A stretch of 64,000 nt of DNA from Roseomonas genomospecies 6 (GCF_008365375.1 NZ_QOKW01000007.1:124001-188000); one strand, 5' to 3'; positions 16,906-26,240 are shown, counted from the stretch's first letter. A program made the numbers and translations. The notes: generated from the sequence alone by a model not told the origin.

Positions 16906-17000
16906 GCCCCCTCCCTAACCCTCCCCCGCCACCGGCGAGGGAGGGGACTGATTCTCCCTCTCCCGCGCAGCGGGGGAGGGTCGGGGAGGGGGCGGAACCG
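16906..17000. repeat. Interspersed GC-rich palindromic repeat, double copy
   Basis: Two palindromes lie back to back: CCCCCTCCCTAACCCTCCC with GGGAGGGG, then CTCCCTCTCCCGCGCAGC with GGGGGAGGGTCGGGGAGGGG. They separate the binding-protein gene from its permease gene. They could form stem-loops in the mRNA that lower or stabilise expression of either side. Confidence 0.8.
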
Positions 17001-17019
17001 GCGAAGCCGGAAACACATC

Positions 17020-17919
17020 ATGAGTGAAATAGCCTTCTTCGGGGCCGTCGAGATCGGGCTGGTGTACGCGCTGGTCGCCCTCGGCGTGTACCTGTCCTTC
17101 CGGGTGCTCGATTTTCCGGACCTTACGGTGGACGGCAGCTTCCCGTTGGGGGCCGCGGTCTGCGCCACGCTGCTGGTCACCGGGGTCAACCCGTGGATCG
17201 CCAGCCTCGTCGCGGCGCTGGCCGGGTCGATGGCCGGGCTGGTCACGGCGACGCTGAACGTCCGCTTCAAGATCCTGCACCTGCTCGCCAGCATCCTGAC
17301 CATGATCGCGCTGTTCTCGGTGAACCTGCGCGTGATGGGCCGCCCGAACGTGGCTCTGCTGATGCAGGACACGGTGCTGACGCCCTTCTACGGGCTGGGC
17401 CTGCCGGACCATGTGGTGCGCCCGCTGGTCGTCCTGGTCGTGGTCGTCGCGGTCGTCCTGCTGCTGGCCCGCTTCCTGAACAGCGAGTTCGGCCTCGCCA
17501 TGCGGGCGACCGGGGTCAACGCGCGGATGGCCCGCGCGCAGGGCGTTCAGACGGATTTCCACATCTACGCCGGCATGGCCCTGTCGAACGGGCTGTGCGC
17601 CCTGGCCGGCGCGCTGTTCGCGCAGACCAACGGCTTCGCCGACGTGACCACCGGCATCGGCACCATCGTGGTCGGTCTGGCGGCGGTGATCGTGGGCGAG
17701 ACGGTGCTGCCGGCCCGCGCGATGCTGTGGGCGCTGGTCGGCTGCGTCGTCGGCTCCATCCTCTACCGTCTGGCGGTTCAGCTTGCCTTGTCGGCGGACG
17801 CCGTCGGGCTCCAGGCGTCCGACCTCAACCTCGTCACCGCCGTCCTGGTCGCGGTGGCGCTGATCCTGCCGCGCATGCGGCTGAAGGCCGCGTCGAAGAA
17901 GGGGGAGGCCGTCCGATGA
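17020..17919 (+). CDS. ABC transporter permease (BPD_transp_2 family)
   Basis: This 299-residue membrane protein has about eight hydrophobic segments and the family segment FPDLTVDGSFPLGAAVCATLLVTGVNPW near the N-terminus, typical of permeases paired with PF04392 binding proteins. The cytoplasmic motif LRATGVNARMARAQGV (about 165-180) contacts the ATPase. The ribosome-binding site is weak (GGAA). Its stop overlaps the ATPase start (ATGA), so the two are translationally coupled. It imports the unknown ligand of the upstream binding protein. Confidence 0.9.
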   Translation: MSEIAFFGAVEIGLVYALVALGVYLSFRVLDFPDLTVDGSFPLGAAVCATLLVTGVNPWIASLVAALAGSMAGLVTATLNVRFKILHLLASILTMIALFSVNLRVMGRPNVALLMQDTVLTPFYGLGLPDHVVRPLVVLVVVVAVVLLLARFLNSEFGLAMRATGVNARMARAQGVQTDFHIYAGMALSNGLCALAGALFAQTNGFADVTTGIGTIVVGLAAVIVGETVLPARAMLWALVGCVVGSILYRLAVQLALSADAVGLQASDLNLVTAVLVAVALILPRMRLKAASKKGEAVR

Positions 17920-18713
17920 TCACGGTCAACGGCATCCACGTCACCTTCGGGCGCGGCACCCCGTTGGAGAAGCACGCCCTGCGCGGCGTGGACCTGACGA
18001 TTCCGGAGGGGCAGTTCGTCACCGTCATCGGCTCCAACGGCGCCGGCAAGTCCACCTTCCTGGGTGCGCTGGCCGGCGACGTGATCGCGGAGACGGGCAG
18101 CATCGCCATCGACGGGGTGGACGTCACCCGCTGGGCGACTCCGAAGCGCGCCTCGCTGGTCGCCCGCGTCTTCCAGGACCCGATGGTCGGAAGCTGCACC
18201 GCGCTCACCATCGAGGAGAACATGGCGCTGGCCGCCGCGCGGGGGCGCCGCCGCGGCCTGGGCCTTGCGCTGCGCGGCGACCGTCGCCGGCATTTCCGCG
18301 ACCGCATCGCGGAGCTTGGGCTGGGGCTGGAGAACCGGCTGCACGACCGCATGGGCCTGCTGTCCGGCGGGCAGCGGCAGGCGGTCAGCCTGCTGATGGC
18401 GACCCTCGCCGGGTCGAAGATCCTGCTGCTGGACGAACACACGGCGGCGCTCGACCCCGGAACGGCGGAGTTCGTGCTGGATCTGACCCGCCGCATCGTC
18501 GAGGAGAACCGGCTGACCACGCTGATGGTCACCCACTCCATGCGGCAGGCGCTGGACTACGGCGACCGCACGGTGATGCTGCACGAGGGACGGATCGTGC
18601 TGGACGTGTCGGGGGAGCAGCGCGCCGGGCTCGACGTGCCGCACCTGCTGGCGCTGTTCGCCAAGCAGCGCGGCGGCGAGGACATCACCGACGACAGCCT
18701 GCTGATCGGCTGA
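17916..18713 (+). CDS. ABC transporter ATP-binding protein
   Basis: The 265-residue ATPase has Walker A (GSNGAGKST, about 38-46), the signature LSGGQRQA, Walker B with ILLLDEHTAALDP and the switch histidine in MVTHSM. The Glu of Walker B is present (LLDE). It begins with a GGGGGAGG site and a start codon overlapping the permease stop. Together with the two preceding genes it makes a complete high-affinity importer. An arginine-rich insertion (GRRRGLGLALRGDRRR) precedes the signature region. Confidence 0.92.
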   Translation: MITVNGIHVTFGRGTPLEKHALRGVDLTIPEGQFVTVIGSNGAGKSTFLGALAGDVIAETGSIAIDGVDVTRWATPKRASLVARVFQDPMVGSCTALTIEENMALAAARGRRRGLGLALRGDRRRHFRDRIAELGLGLENRLHDRMGLLSGGQRQAVSLLMATLAGSKILLLDEHTAALDPGTAEFVLDLTRRIVEENRLTTLMVTHSMRQALDYGDRTVMLHEGRIVLDVSGEQRAGLDVPHLLALFAKQRGGEDITDDSLLIG

Positions 18714-18730
18714 CGCCGAGGGGAGGGGCG

Positions 18731-20539
18731 TCAGACCGTCTTGCGGTCCCGCTCCTCCTCCGGGTCCTCGCGGTCGGCCTCGAAGAGGGCCTGAAGCTCG
18801 GCGGCGGCCTGGCGGGAGGTCTGGATCAGGCGGTTCTCGTCGTGATGCACGGCGTGCTGCCGGATCAGCGTGCGCTCGTCATGGTCCCGGAAGGTGTCCA
18901 GCGTGTGCCGGGTCTCGTCCGGCGGCAGGCCCAGCGATTCCAGGACGCCGCCGGTCAGGCGCAGGCTGGAGTCGTAGGTCTCGCGCACGAAATGCGTGAC
19001 CCCGCGGTCCATCAGGAAATGGGCGTGGCGGCGGTTGCGGGCGCGGGCGTGGATGACGAGGTGGGGGAAGTGACGCTTCGCCAACTCCACCACGCGCAGC
19101 GACTGCTCCATGTCCTCCAGCGCCACCACCAGCACGCGGGCCTTGTCCGCCCCGGCGGCGCGCAGCAGGTCGAGCCGCGACGGGTCGCCGTAATAGACCT
19201 TGTTGCCGAAGCGCCGCACGACGTCGACCTGCTCGGCGCTCTGCTCCAGCGCCGTGAAGGGGATGCCGCGCAGCCGCAGGACGCGCCCGACGATCTGCCC
19301 GACCCGCCCGAAGCCGCAGATCAGCACCGGCGGTTCCCCGTCCGTCACGATGGTGTCGTAGGGGCGGGCGGGCTTCACGATCAGGCGCGGCGCCAGCCAG
19401 CGTTCCTCCGCCGCGAAGACGAAGGGCGTGGCGATCATCGACAGCGTGACCACCAGCATGGCCGTCGCCGCGTGCTCCCCCGTCATCGCCCCGACGCCGA
19501 CGGCCAGCCCGAACAGGACGAATCCGAACTCGCCCCCCTGGCTCAGCACCGTGGACAGCCGCGCCGACCCGCCCCGGCGCAGGCCGGACAGGCGGGCCAG
19601 CCCGAACAGCGCCGCCGCCTTCAGGATCATCAGCCCCAGCGCCAGCGACAGATAACGCACCGGCTCCGCCAGCAGCGCCGCCACGTCGGCCCCCATGCCG
19701 ACCGACACGAAGAAGAGGCCGAGCAGCAGGCCCTCGAACGGCGCGATGTCGGCCTGCACCTCGTGCCGGTATTCCGAATCGGACAGCAGCACCCCGGCCA
19801 TGAAGGCGCCGAGCGACATGGACAGCCCCGCCCAGGCGGCGAACAGGGCGGTGCCCAGCACGATCAGCAGAGCGGTGGCGGTGAAGATTTCCGGGGTCCG
19901 GGCGCCGTCCACGGCGCGCAGCACGGGGCGCAGCAGATAGCGCCCGCCGGCCAGGATCGCGGCGACCGCGCCGGCGGCCTTCAGCACCGCCAGCCACGCG
20001 GTCCCGGCGTCCGGCACCTCACCGGCGCCATGGCCGAGCAGGGGCAGCAGAGCCACCGCCGGAATGATGGCGAGGTCCTGGAACAGCAGAATGGAAAAAG
20101 CGCTGCGCCCGGCGTTGGTGGTCAGCAGTTCCCGCTCCGCCAGCATGGGCAGCACCATGGCGGTGGAGGACAGCGACAGGCCGAAGCCGGCCACCGCGGC
20201 GGCGGTGGGGGAGAAGCCGAGCAGGAGGAAGGCGGCGGCTCCGATCAGTCCGGCGGTCACCGCGACCTGCGCGCCGCCCAGCCCCAGCACCGACCGGCGC
20301 ATCACCCACAGGCGGGCGGGGCGCAGCTCCAGCCCGATCAGGAACAGCAGCATGATGACGCCGAGTTCGGAGATGTGCCGGATCGCCTCGACATCGGTCA
20401 CCAGCCCGAGTCCGCCCGGCCCGATGGCCAGCCCCGCCGCGAGGTAGCCGAGCGGCCCGCCGAAGCCGAACCGCTTGGCCACCGGGACCGCCAGAACCAC
20501 GGCGGCCAGCAGCACCACCAACGTCACGAAATCCGGCAT
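18731..20539 (-). CDS. Monovalent cation:proton antiporter, CPA2 family with TrkA-N domain (KefB/C-like)
   Basis: The 602-residue protein has about 12 transmembrane helices (residues 1-385), starting with the CPA2 pattern FGFGGPLGYLAAGLAIGPGGLG and including LGVIMLLFLIGLELRP. A cytoplasmic RCK/TrkA-N domain (about 408-530) follows, with the nucleotide-binding LICGFGRVGQIVGRVLRLRG. Such proteins exchange K+ or Na+ for protons and in KefB/C are controlled by glutathione adducts; the cation and the control here are not determined. It converges with the ABC importer genes, 17 bases apart, and a palindromic repeat precedes it. Confidence 0.92.
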   Translation of the reverse strand: MPDFVTLVVLLAAVVLAVPVAKRFGFGGPLGYLAAGLAIGPGGLGLVTDVEAIRHISELGVIMLLFLIGLELRPARLWVMRRSVLGLGGAQVAVTAGLIGAAAFLLLGFSPTAAAVAGFGLSLSSTAMVLPMLAERELLTTNAGRSAFSILLFQDLAIIPAVALLPLLGHGAGEVPDAGTAWLAVLKAAGAVAAILAGGRYLLRPVLRAVDGARTPEIFTATALLIVLGTALFAAWAGLSMSLGAFMAGVLLSDSEYRHEVQADIAPFEGLLLGLFFVSVGMGADVAALLAEPVRYLSLALGLMILKAAALFGLARLSGLRRGGSARLSTVLSQGGEFGFVLFGLAVGVGAMTGEHAATAMLVVTLSMIATPFVFAAEERWLAPRLIVKPARPYDTIVTDGEPPVLICGFGRVGQIVGRVLRLRGIPFTALEQSAEQVDVVRRFGNKVYYGDPSRLDLLRAAGADKARVLVVALEDMEQSLRVVELAKRHFPHLVIHARARNRRHAHFLMDRGVTHFVRETYDSSLRLTGGVLESLGLPPDETRHTLDTFRDHDERTLIRQHAVHHDENRLIQTSRQAAAELQALFEADREDPEEERDRKTV

Positions 20540-20562
20540 CGGCTCCGTCCGCTGAAGGCTCT

Positions 20563-20640
20563 GCCCCCTCCCTGACCCTCCCCCGCTTCGCAGGGGAGGG
20601 GATTAAGCTCCCTCTCCTGCGAAGCGGGAAGGGTGGGGCA
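20563..20640. repeat. Interspersed GC-rich palindromic repeat
   Basis: This copy reads CCCCCTCCCTGACCCTCCC, then a CCCCGCTTCGCAGGGG core, then the mirrored arm with GAAGCGGGAAGGGTGGGG. It lies between the 3' end of the Mrp gene and the start of the CPA2 antiporter gene, both on the minus strand. Confidence 0.8.
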
Positions 20641-20651
20641 AACGCGTCCCC

Positions 20652-21821
20652 TTACGACACCACGATCCGCGGCGCCGCGCGCGCCGGTCCCTGGTCGCCG
20701 GCGATCTTCTCCCAGACGCGCTTGGCTATTCCGCGGTATGCCTTCGCGTGCTCCGAGTCGGGCTGCGACACGACGATGGGCTGGCCCTGGTCGGACGTCT
20801 CGCGGATCTCGATGTGCAGCGGGATCTCGCCCAGGAACTCCATGCCCAGGTCGGAAGCCTCCTTGCGGGCGCCGCCGTGGCTGAAGATGTCCGTGCGGTG
20901 GCCGCAATTGGGGCAGCAGAAATAGCTCATGTTCTCGATGATGCCGAGGACAGGCACGTCCACGCGGCGGAACATGTTCAGCCCCTTGCGGGCGTCCAGC
21001 AGGGCGATGTCCTGCGGGGTGGAGACGATGATCGCGCCGGCCAGCGGCACCTGCTGCGCCATGGTGAGCTGCGCGTCGCCGGTGCCCGGCGGCATGTCCA
21101 CCACCAGCACGTCCAGCGTGCCCCAGTTCACGTCGCGCAGCATCTGCTGCAGGGCGCTCATCACCATCGGGCCGCGCCAGATCATCGGCGTGTCCTCGGC
21201 GACCAGGAAGCCCATGGACATCACCTTGATGCCGTAATTCTCCATCGGCTCCAGGATGCGGCCGTCGTGGCTGGTCGGCCGGCCGGAGATGCCCAGCATG
21301 CGCGGCATGGACGGACCGTAGATGTCGGCGTCCAGAAGCCCGACCTTCAGCCCGTTCGCCGCCATGGCGAGCGCCAGATTGCTGGCGGTGGTGGACTTGC
21401 CCACGCCGCCCTTGCCCGACGCGACGGCGACGATCGCCTTGACGCCCGGCACCAGAGGCTTCTGCTCCGCCGCCTGCCCGTGGGAATGGCCGTGGGCGTG
21501 GCCTTGGCCGCCATGGGAGTGCCCATGGGCATGCCCGTGGCCCTGCTGCGGGGCAGCAGCCTGGCCGGCGGGGCGGTGCGCCGTCAGGACCGCGGTGACC
21601 GACAGGACGCCCGGCAACGCCTCCACCGCCTTCTCGGCGGCGTGGCGCACCGGTTCGGCCTGGGCACCGCGTTTGGGGTCCACCTCGATCGAAAAGGCGA
21701 CGTTCCCGTCGCGCACGACAAGTCCGGACAGCATGCCGAGGCTGACGACGTCCTTGCCCCGTTCCGGATCGACAACCGTCCTCAGAGCTTCAAGGACTTG
21801 AGCTTCGCTGACCTGCGCCAT
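20652..21821 (-). CDS. apbC: Mrp/ApbC family iron-sulfur carrier ATPase
   Basis: The 389-residue protein has an N-terminal MIP18/DUF59 domain (about 4-80) and a C-terminal P-loop ATPase domain of the Mrp/NBP35 type (about 127-370). The deviant Walker A is GKGGVGKST (136-144), and the CCPNCGH segment carries the CxxC that bridges the Fe-S cluster. Family members bind and transfer Fe-S clusters. The linker (about 94-115) is an unusual run of His-Gly repeats with about eight histidines, a likely metal-binding patch. The ATG at 21821 has a GGAG site nine bases upstream. It is divergent from hflK. Confidence 0.93.
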   Translation of the reverse strand: MAQVSEAQVLEALRTVVDPERGKDVVSLGMLSGLVVRDGNVAFSIEVDPKRGAQAEPVRHAAEKAVEALPGVLSVTAVLTAHRPAGQAAAPQQGHGHAHGHSHGGQGHAHGHSHGQAAEQKPLVPGVKAIVAVASGKGGVGKSTTASNLALAMAANGLKVGLLDADIYGPSMPRMLGISGRPTSHDGRILEPMENYGIKVMSMGFLVAEDTPMIWRGPMVMSALQQMLRDVNWGTLDVLVVDMPPGTGDAQLTMAQQVPLAGAIIVSTPQDIALLDARKGLNMFRRVDVPVLGIIENMSYFCCPNCGHRTDIFSHGGARKEASDLGMEFLGEIPLHIEIRETSDQGQPIVVSQPDSEHAKAYRGIAKRVWEKIAGDQGPARAAPRIVVS

Positions 21822-22005
21822 GGTTGAAAACTCCGCTTCCTTCCCGATATTGGCGGATATCCGTCGGTGAAATCCTTCCCCGAATGGGATGGGCACTATA
21901 GGGCCGGCGGACAATAATGGTAAAGGGATCGGACGGTACGGAAACGATTTGTTTTCCGGAAATTCCGTCCCAAGAATTGAGAGAGCGCGAAGGGGAACGA
22001 ACGGA

Positions 22006-23172
22006 ATGCCGTGGAGCAATCAGGGAGGGGGTGGCGGTGGCGGCCCCTGGGGTCCTCCGCCCGGAGGCGGCGGTCAGAATCCGTGGGGCCGTCCGCCGGG
22101 CGGCGGTGGCGGCGGTGGCGGCGGAGGGCCGCAGCCTCCGGACCTTGAGGATCTGCTGCGCCGCAGCCAGGACCGCCTGAAGAAGGTGATGCCCGGCGGC
22201 GTTGGCAGCGGGCGCGGCGTGGCCCTGGTCATCGGCCTGCTGGCCGTGGTCTGGCTGGCCAGCGGCATCTACCGCGTCGAGGCGGACGAGCAGGGCGTCG
22301 TGCTGCGCTTCGGCCAGTGGGTGCGCACCGAGCAGCCGGGTCTGCGCTACCACCTGCCGGCGCCCATCGAAACGGTGCTGATGCCCAAGGTGACGCGCGT
22401 CAACCGGATCGAGGTGGGCTACCGCTCGGCCGGCGACGGGCGGCGCGGCGACCGCGACGTTCCCGACGAATCGCTGATGCTGACCGGCGACGAGAACATC
22501 ATCGACATCGACTTCACCGTCTTCTGGGTCATCAAGGACGCGGGCGAGTATCTGTTCAAGATCCGCGATCCCGAGGCCACCGTGAAGAAGGCGGCGGAAA
22601 GCGCGATGCGCGAGGTGATCGGCCGCACCGACCTGCAGCCGGCCCTGACCGAGGCCCGTCAGCAGATCGAAACCTCCACCCGCCAGCTCCTCCAGGCCAT
22701 GCTTGACGACTACGAGGCGGGCATCGAGGTGACGCAGGTGCAATTGCAGAAGGCCGATCCGCCGGCTCCGGTCATCGACGCCTTCAACGACGTGCAGCGC
22801 GCCCGCGCCGACCGCGAACGCGCCCGCAACGAGGCCGAGGCCTACCGGAACGACGTGATCCCGCGCGCCCGAGGCGACGCGGAACGGCTGATCCAGGAAG
22901 CCTCCGCCTATCGCGAGCAGGTCGTGAACCTGGCCCAGGGCGACGCCGACCGCTTCCGCAAGGTCTACGACGCCTACTCGACCGCCAAGGACGTGACCGC
23001 CAAGCGCATGTACCTGGAAACCATGGAAGAGATCCTGCGCGGCGCCAACAAGGTCATCATCGACGGCAACGCCCAGGGTGCCCAGGGTGTTGTTCCTTAC
23101 CTGCCGCTCAATCAGCTTCAGCCGTCTTCCGGCACGGCGGCGCGGCCCGCCGGCCAGCAACCGGCCCGCTGA
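22006..23172 (+). CDS. hflK: HflK, band-7/SPFH membrane protein
   Basis: HflK forms with HflC a large periplasm-facing cage around the FtsH protease and modulates membrane protein turnover. The 388-residue protein has the characteristic glycine and proline-rich N-terminal region (about 1-45), a transmembrane helix (about 70-90) and the SPFH domain starting [18 protein letters not shown] long coiled coil follows ([26 protein letters not shown]). I chose the ATG at 22006 behind AAGGGG. hflC follows by 11 bases with an AGGAGG site. Confidence 0.94.
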   Translation: MPWSNQGGGGGGGPWGPPPGGGGQNPWGRPPGGGGGGGGGGPQPPDLEDLLRRSQDRLKKVMPGGVGSGRGVALVIGLLAVVWLASGIYRVEADEQGVVLRFGQWVRTEQPGLRYHLPAPIETVLMPKVTRVNRIEVGYRSAGDGRRGDRDVPDESLMLTGDENIIDIDFTVFWVIKDAGEYLFKIRDPEATVKKAAESAMREVIGRTDLQPALTEARQQIETSTRQLLQAMLDDYEAGIEVTQVQLQKADPPAPVIDAFNDVQRARADRERARNEAEAYRNDVIPRARGDAERLIQEASAYREQVVNLAQGDADRFRKVYDAYSTAKDVTAKRMYLETMEEILRGANKVIIDGNAQGAQGVVPYLPLNQLQPSSGTAARPAGQQPAR

Positions 23173-23183
23173 GGAGGGATGCC

Positions 23184-24131
23184 ATGAACCGCACATTGTT
23201 GGTCGCCGGCATCGGCATCCTCGCGGCGGGCGTTCTCGCCTCGGCCTCGCTGTTCACGGTGAACGAGGCGCAGCAGGCGCTCGTCCTCCAGTTCGGCGAG
23301 CCGATGCGGGTCATCCGCGATCCCGGACTGAAGGCCAAGATCCCCTTCATCCAGGAAGTCCGCATCCTCGACCGCCGCGTGCTCGACCTCGACCCACCGG
23401 TGGAGCAGGTCATCCTGGCCGACCAGAAGCGCCTGGACGTGGACGCCTTCGCGCGCTACCGCATCCTGGACCCGCTGCGCTTCTACCAGACCGCCGGCAA
23501 CGAGGCGGTGGCCGAGACGCGCATGAACGCCATCGTGAACTCGGCGCTCCGCCGCGTTCTCGGCAGCGTGACCCTGCTCGCCATCCTGTCGGACGAACGT
23601 CCGCGCGTGATGAACGACATCCGCGGTCAGGTGAACGACGAGGCGAAGCGATTCGGCATCGAGATCGTCGACGTCCGCATCCGCCGCGCCGACCTGCCGG
23701 AGGAGACCAGCCAGTCGATCTTCGCCCGCATGCGGTCGGAGCGTGAGCGCGAAGCCGCCGAGGCCCGCGCCCAGGGTCAGGAACAGTCGCAGCAGATCCG
23801 CTCCCGCGCGGACCGCGAACGCACCGTCATCCTGGCCGAAGCGCAGCGCGATTCGCAGATCCTGCGCGGTGAAGGCGACAACCAGGCGCTGAAGATGATC
23901 GCCGAGGCGACGTCGCAGGACCCGCAGTTCTACAGCTTCTACCGGACGCTCGAAGCCTACCGGAAGTCGCTGAACAAGGACGACACCACCATGGTGCTGT
24001 CCCCGACCGGCGAGTTCTTCCGCTACTTCGGCGACATCACCGGCGGCGCCAACGGCCAGCCGGCTCCAGCCGCCGGCACGGCTCCGGCGCCGCAGCGGGC
24101 CCCGGCCCCGGCGACCGCCCAGCAGCAGTAG
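23184..24131 (+). CDS. hflC: HflC, band-7/SPFH membrane protein
   Basis: HflC is the partner of HflK. The 315-residue chain has one N-terminal transmembrane anchor (about 5-22), the SPFH domain beginning FTVNEAQQALVLQFGEP, the coiled-coil segment RAQGQEQSQQIRSRADRERTVILAEAQRDSQILRGEGD and the conserved FYRTLEAYRKSL near the end. A low-complexity Ala/Pro/Gln tail closes it. It follows hflK closely, and the hflKC-DUF2065-degP order is common in alphaproteobacteria, linking the region to envelope protein quality control. Confidence 0.95.
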   Translation: MNRTLLVAGIGILAAGVLASASLFTVNEAQQALVLQFGEPMRVIRDPGLKAKIPFIQEVRILDRRVLDLDPPVEQVILADQKRLDVDAFARYRILDPLRFYQTAGNEAVAETRMNAIVNSALRRVLGSVTLLAILSDERPRVMNDIRGQVNDEAKRFGIEIVDVRIRRADLPEETSQSIFARMRSEREREAAEARAQGQEQSQQIRSRADRERTVILAEAQRDSQILRGEGDNQALKMIAEATSQDPQFYSFYRTLEAYRKSLNKDDTTMVLSPTGEFFRYFGDITGGANGQPAPAAGTAPAPQRAPAPATAQQQ

Positions 24132-24149
24132 GACGTCGCGCTCCTTTCC

Positions 24150-24196
24150 TCCTTCCCCCTTTCCCCTTCCACGGGGAAGGGGTTGGGTGGGGGGCG
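24150..24196. repeat. Interspersed GC-rich palindromic repeat
   Basis: A stem-loop of the type TTCCCCTTCCACGGGGAAGGGG follows hflC and is flanked by CCTTCCCC and GGTTGGGTGGGG. It belongs to the same loose family as the other CCCTCCC/GGGAGGG elements and may act as a weak terminator between hflC and the DUF2065 gene. Confidence 0.6.
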
Positions 24197-24244
24197 TGTT
24201 TCCCCACCCGAACCTTGTCTCCCCTTCGAAGCGCCACCCGACCG

Positions 24245-24433
24245 ATGACGGACCTCCTCACCGCGCTTGCCCTGGTCCTGGTGATCGAGGGCGTGCTGTA
24301 CGCGCTGTTCCCGTCCGCGATGCGGCGGCTGATCGTCGAAGCGTTGACCATGCCGGAAAGCCGCCTGCGCGCGGCCGGGCTGGTGGCGGCGATGGCCGGG
24401 GTCGGATTCGTCTGGCTTTTGCGGGGCGCCTGA
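24245..24433 (+). CDS. DUF2065 family small membrane protein
   Basis: This small protein (62 residues) has two transmembrane helices (about 4-22 and 43-59) separated by the loop FPSAMRRLIVEALTMPESRLR, which is the DUF2065 signature. I chose the ATG at 24245, which gives the family length. Its position between hflC and degP is the usual one for this family, so it may serve the same membrane quality-control system, but its function is unknown. Confidence 0.88.
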   Translation: MTDLLTALALVLVIEGVLYALFPSAMRRLIVEALTMPESRLRAAGLVAAMAGVGFVWLLRGA

Positions 24434-24541
24434 CGCTCTTTGCCACGCGCGCGTCGCTGGACCGCGCCGCCATTTTCCGGCCATACTCCATTCCCTATAC
24501 TCGCGCGTCCTCCGTGACGGATGGGCCCCCGTGCACGCTCG

Positions 24542-24570
24542 CTTGAAGCGGTGCCGCGCGCGGCTTACAT
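24542..24570 (+). promoter_or_regulatory. Possible heat-shock (RpoH-type) promoter of degP
   Basis: CTTGAA at 24542-24547 and CTTACAT at 24564-24570 are 16 bases apart. This is close to the alphaproteobacterial RpoH pattern (CTTGAA/C, then C(C/T)TATNT). It lies about 120 bases upstream of the degP start codon, in a gap of 257 bases with no other gene. Confidence 0.4.
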
Positions 24571-24690
24571 CCGGCAAACGGATCGGTGAAGCGCCCCATC
24601 GGAACGCGACTCATTTGAAACCGTGAGCCGATTGGAACAGATGGCCGATTGGAACAAGAAGGTGCCGGATGTCCGGCAGGGAGAGCTGAG

Positions 24691-26220
24691 TTGAACCCGA
24701 ACCACCCCATCCACCGCGCCGACTCCGGCCTCCGGCTGCGCGTCGTGCCGCTGATCGCCGCTCTCCTGTTGGGGCTGTCCGCCGCCGTCGGCACCCCCGC
24801 CATGGCCCAGTCGCGCCCGGCGCCGACCAGCTTCGCCGACCTGTCGGAGAAGCTGCTGCCCGCCGTGGTCAACATCTCCACCAGCCAGGCGGTGCCGCAG
24901 CGCCAGCAGGGCGCCCGCCCCGAACTGCCGCAGTTCCCGCCGGGCTCGCCGTTCGAGGAGTTCTTCCGCGACTTCTTCGACCGTCAGCAGCAGGACCAGC
25001 CGCAGCAGCCGCGCAAGTCCACCTCGCTCGGTTCCGGCTTCATCATCGACGCCAAGAACGGTTACGTGGTCACCAACAACCACGTCATCCAGGACGCCGA
25101 CGAGATCACCGTCATCCTGCAGGACGACACCAACATCAAGGCCGAGCTGATCGGCAAGGACCCGAAGACCGACGTCGCGCTGCTGAAGATCACCACCAAC
25201 CATCCGCTGGTCGCCGTTCCCTTCGGCGATTCCGACGCGATGCGCGTGGGCGACTGGGTGCTGGCCATCGGCAACCCGTTCGGCCTGGGCGGCTCGGTCA
25301 CCGCCGGCATCATCTCGGCCCGCCAGCGCGACATCAACGCCGGCCCCTACGACGATTTCCTGCAGACCGACGCCTCGATCAACCGCGGCAACTCCGGCGG
25401 CCCGATGTTCAACCTGAACGGCGAGGTCATCGGCATCAACACCGCGATCTTCTCGCCGTCGGGAGGCTCGGTCGGCATCGGCTTCGCCATCCCGTCGAAC
25501 CTCGCCAAGCAGGTGGTCGCGCAGCTCCGCGAGTACGGCAAGACCCGCCGCGGCTGGCTGGGCGTGCGCATCCAGGGCGTGACCCCGGAGATCGCCGAGA
25601 GCCTGGGCCTCCAGGGCCACAAGGGCGCGCTGGTCGCCTCCGTCACCCCGAACGGCCCGGCCGCCAAGGCCGGCATCCAGGCGGGCGACGTGGTGACCAA
25701 GTTCGACGGCAAGGAAATCAACGAGATGCGACGCCTGCCGCGCGTCGTCGCCGAAACGCCGATCGACAAGGCCGTTCCGATCGAGGTGTGGCGCAAGGGC
25801 AAGTCGCAGCAGCTTCAGGTGAAGGTGGGCGAGCTTGAGGCCGCCGAGGAATCGGGACTTCTCGCCGCCAACCCGGAGGAGCAGCGCCGCCAGCCGCAGC
25901 AGTCCCCGGCCCAGAAGCCGACCGAGACGCTGGGCCTGAAGCTGACCAACATCACGCCGGAACTGCGCCAGCAGTTCGAGATCAAGCCCGAGTTGAAGGG
26001 CGTGGTGGTGACCGAGGTGGCCGGCAACTCCACCGCGTCGGAAAAGGGCATCCGCGCCGGCGACGTGATCATTGAGGTCGGCCAGGAGGAAGTCCGCAAG
26101 CCGGAGGACGTGACCTCCAAGATCCAGAAGGCCAAGGAGCAGGGCAAGAAGTCCATCCTGCTTCTGGTGGATCGCCATGGCGACCTGCGCTTCGTCGCCA
26201 TCCCGCTCAGCCAGGGCTGA
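24691..26220 (+). CDS. degP: Do-family periplasmic serine protease DegP/HtrA
   Basis: The protease degrades misfolded periplasmic proteins. I chose the TTG at 24691, which has a GGAG site eight bases upstream, giving 509 residues; a second TTG at 24649 is in frame but lacks such a site. A signal peptide (RVVPLIAALLLGLSAAVG, cleavage after AMA) leads to the trypsin-like domain with H131 (NNHVI), D161 (KTDVALL) and S235 (RGNSGGP). Two PDZ domains follow (about 275-365 and 400-500). A Gln/Pro-rich stretch (about 395-410) separates them. A terminator follows, and a possible RpoH promoter precedes it. Confidence 0.95.
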   Translation: MNPNHPIHRADSGLRLRVVPLIAALLLGLSAAVGTPAMAQSRPAPTSFADLSEKLLPAVVNISTSQAVPQRQQGARPELPQFPPGSPFEEFFRDFFDRQQQDQPQQPRKSTSLGSGFIIDAKNGYVVTNNHVIQDADEITVILQDDTNIKAELIGKDPKTDVALLKITTNHPLVAVPFGDSDAMRVGDWVLAIGNPFGLGGSVTAGIISARQRDINAGPYDDFLQTDASINRGNSGGPMFNLNGEVIGINTAIFSPSGGSVGIGFAIPSNLAKQVVAQLREYGKTRRGWLGVRIQGVTPEIAESLGLQGHKGALVASVTPNGPAAKAGIQAGDVVTKFDGKEINEMRRLPRVVAETPIDKAVPIEVWRKGKSQQLQVKVGELEAAEESGLLAANPEEQRRQPQQSPAQKPTETLGLKLTNITPELRQQFEIKPELKGVVVTEVAGNSTASEKGIRAGDVIIEVGQEEVRKPEDVTSKIQKAKEQGKKSILLLVDRHGDLRFVAIPLSQG

Positions 26221-26240
26221 TCGGCGCAACGCTTCAACGA

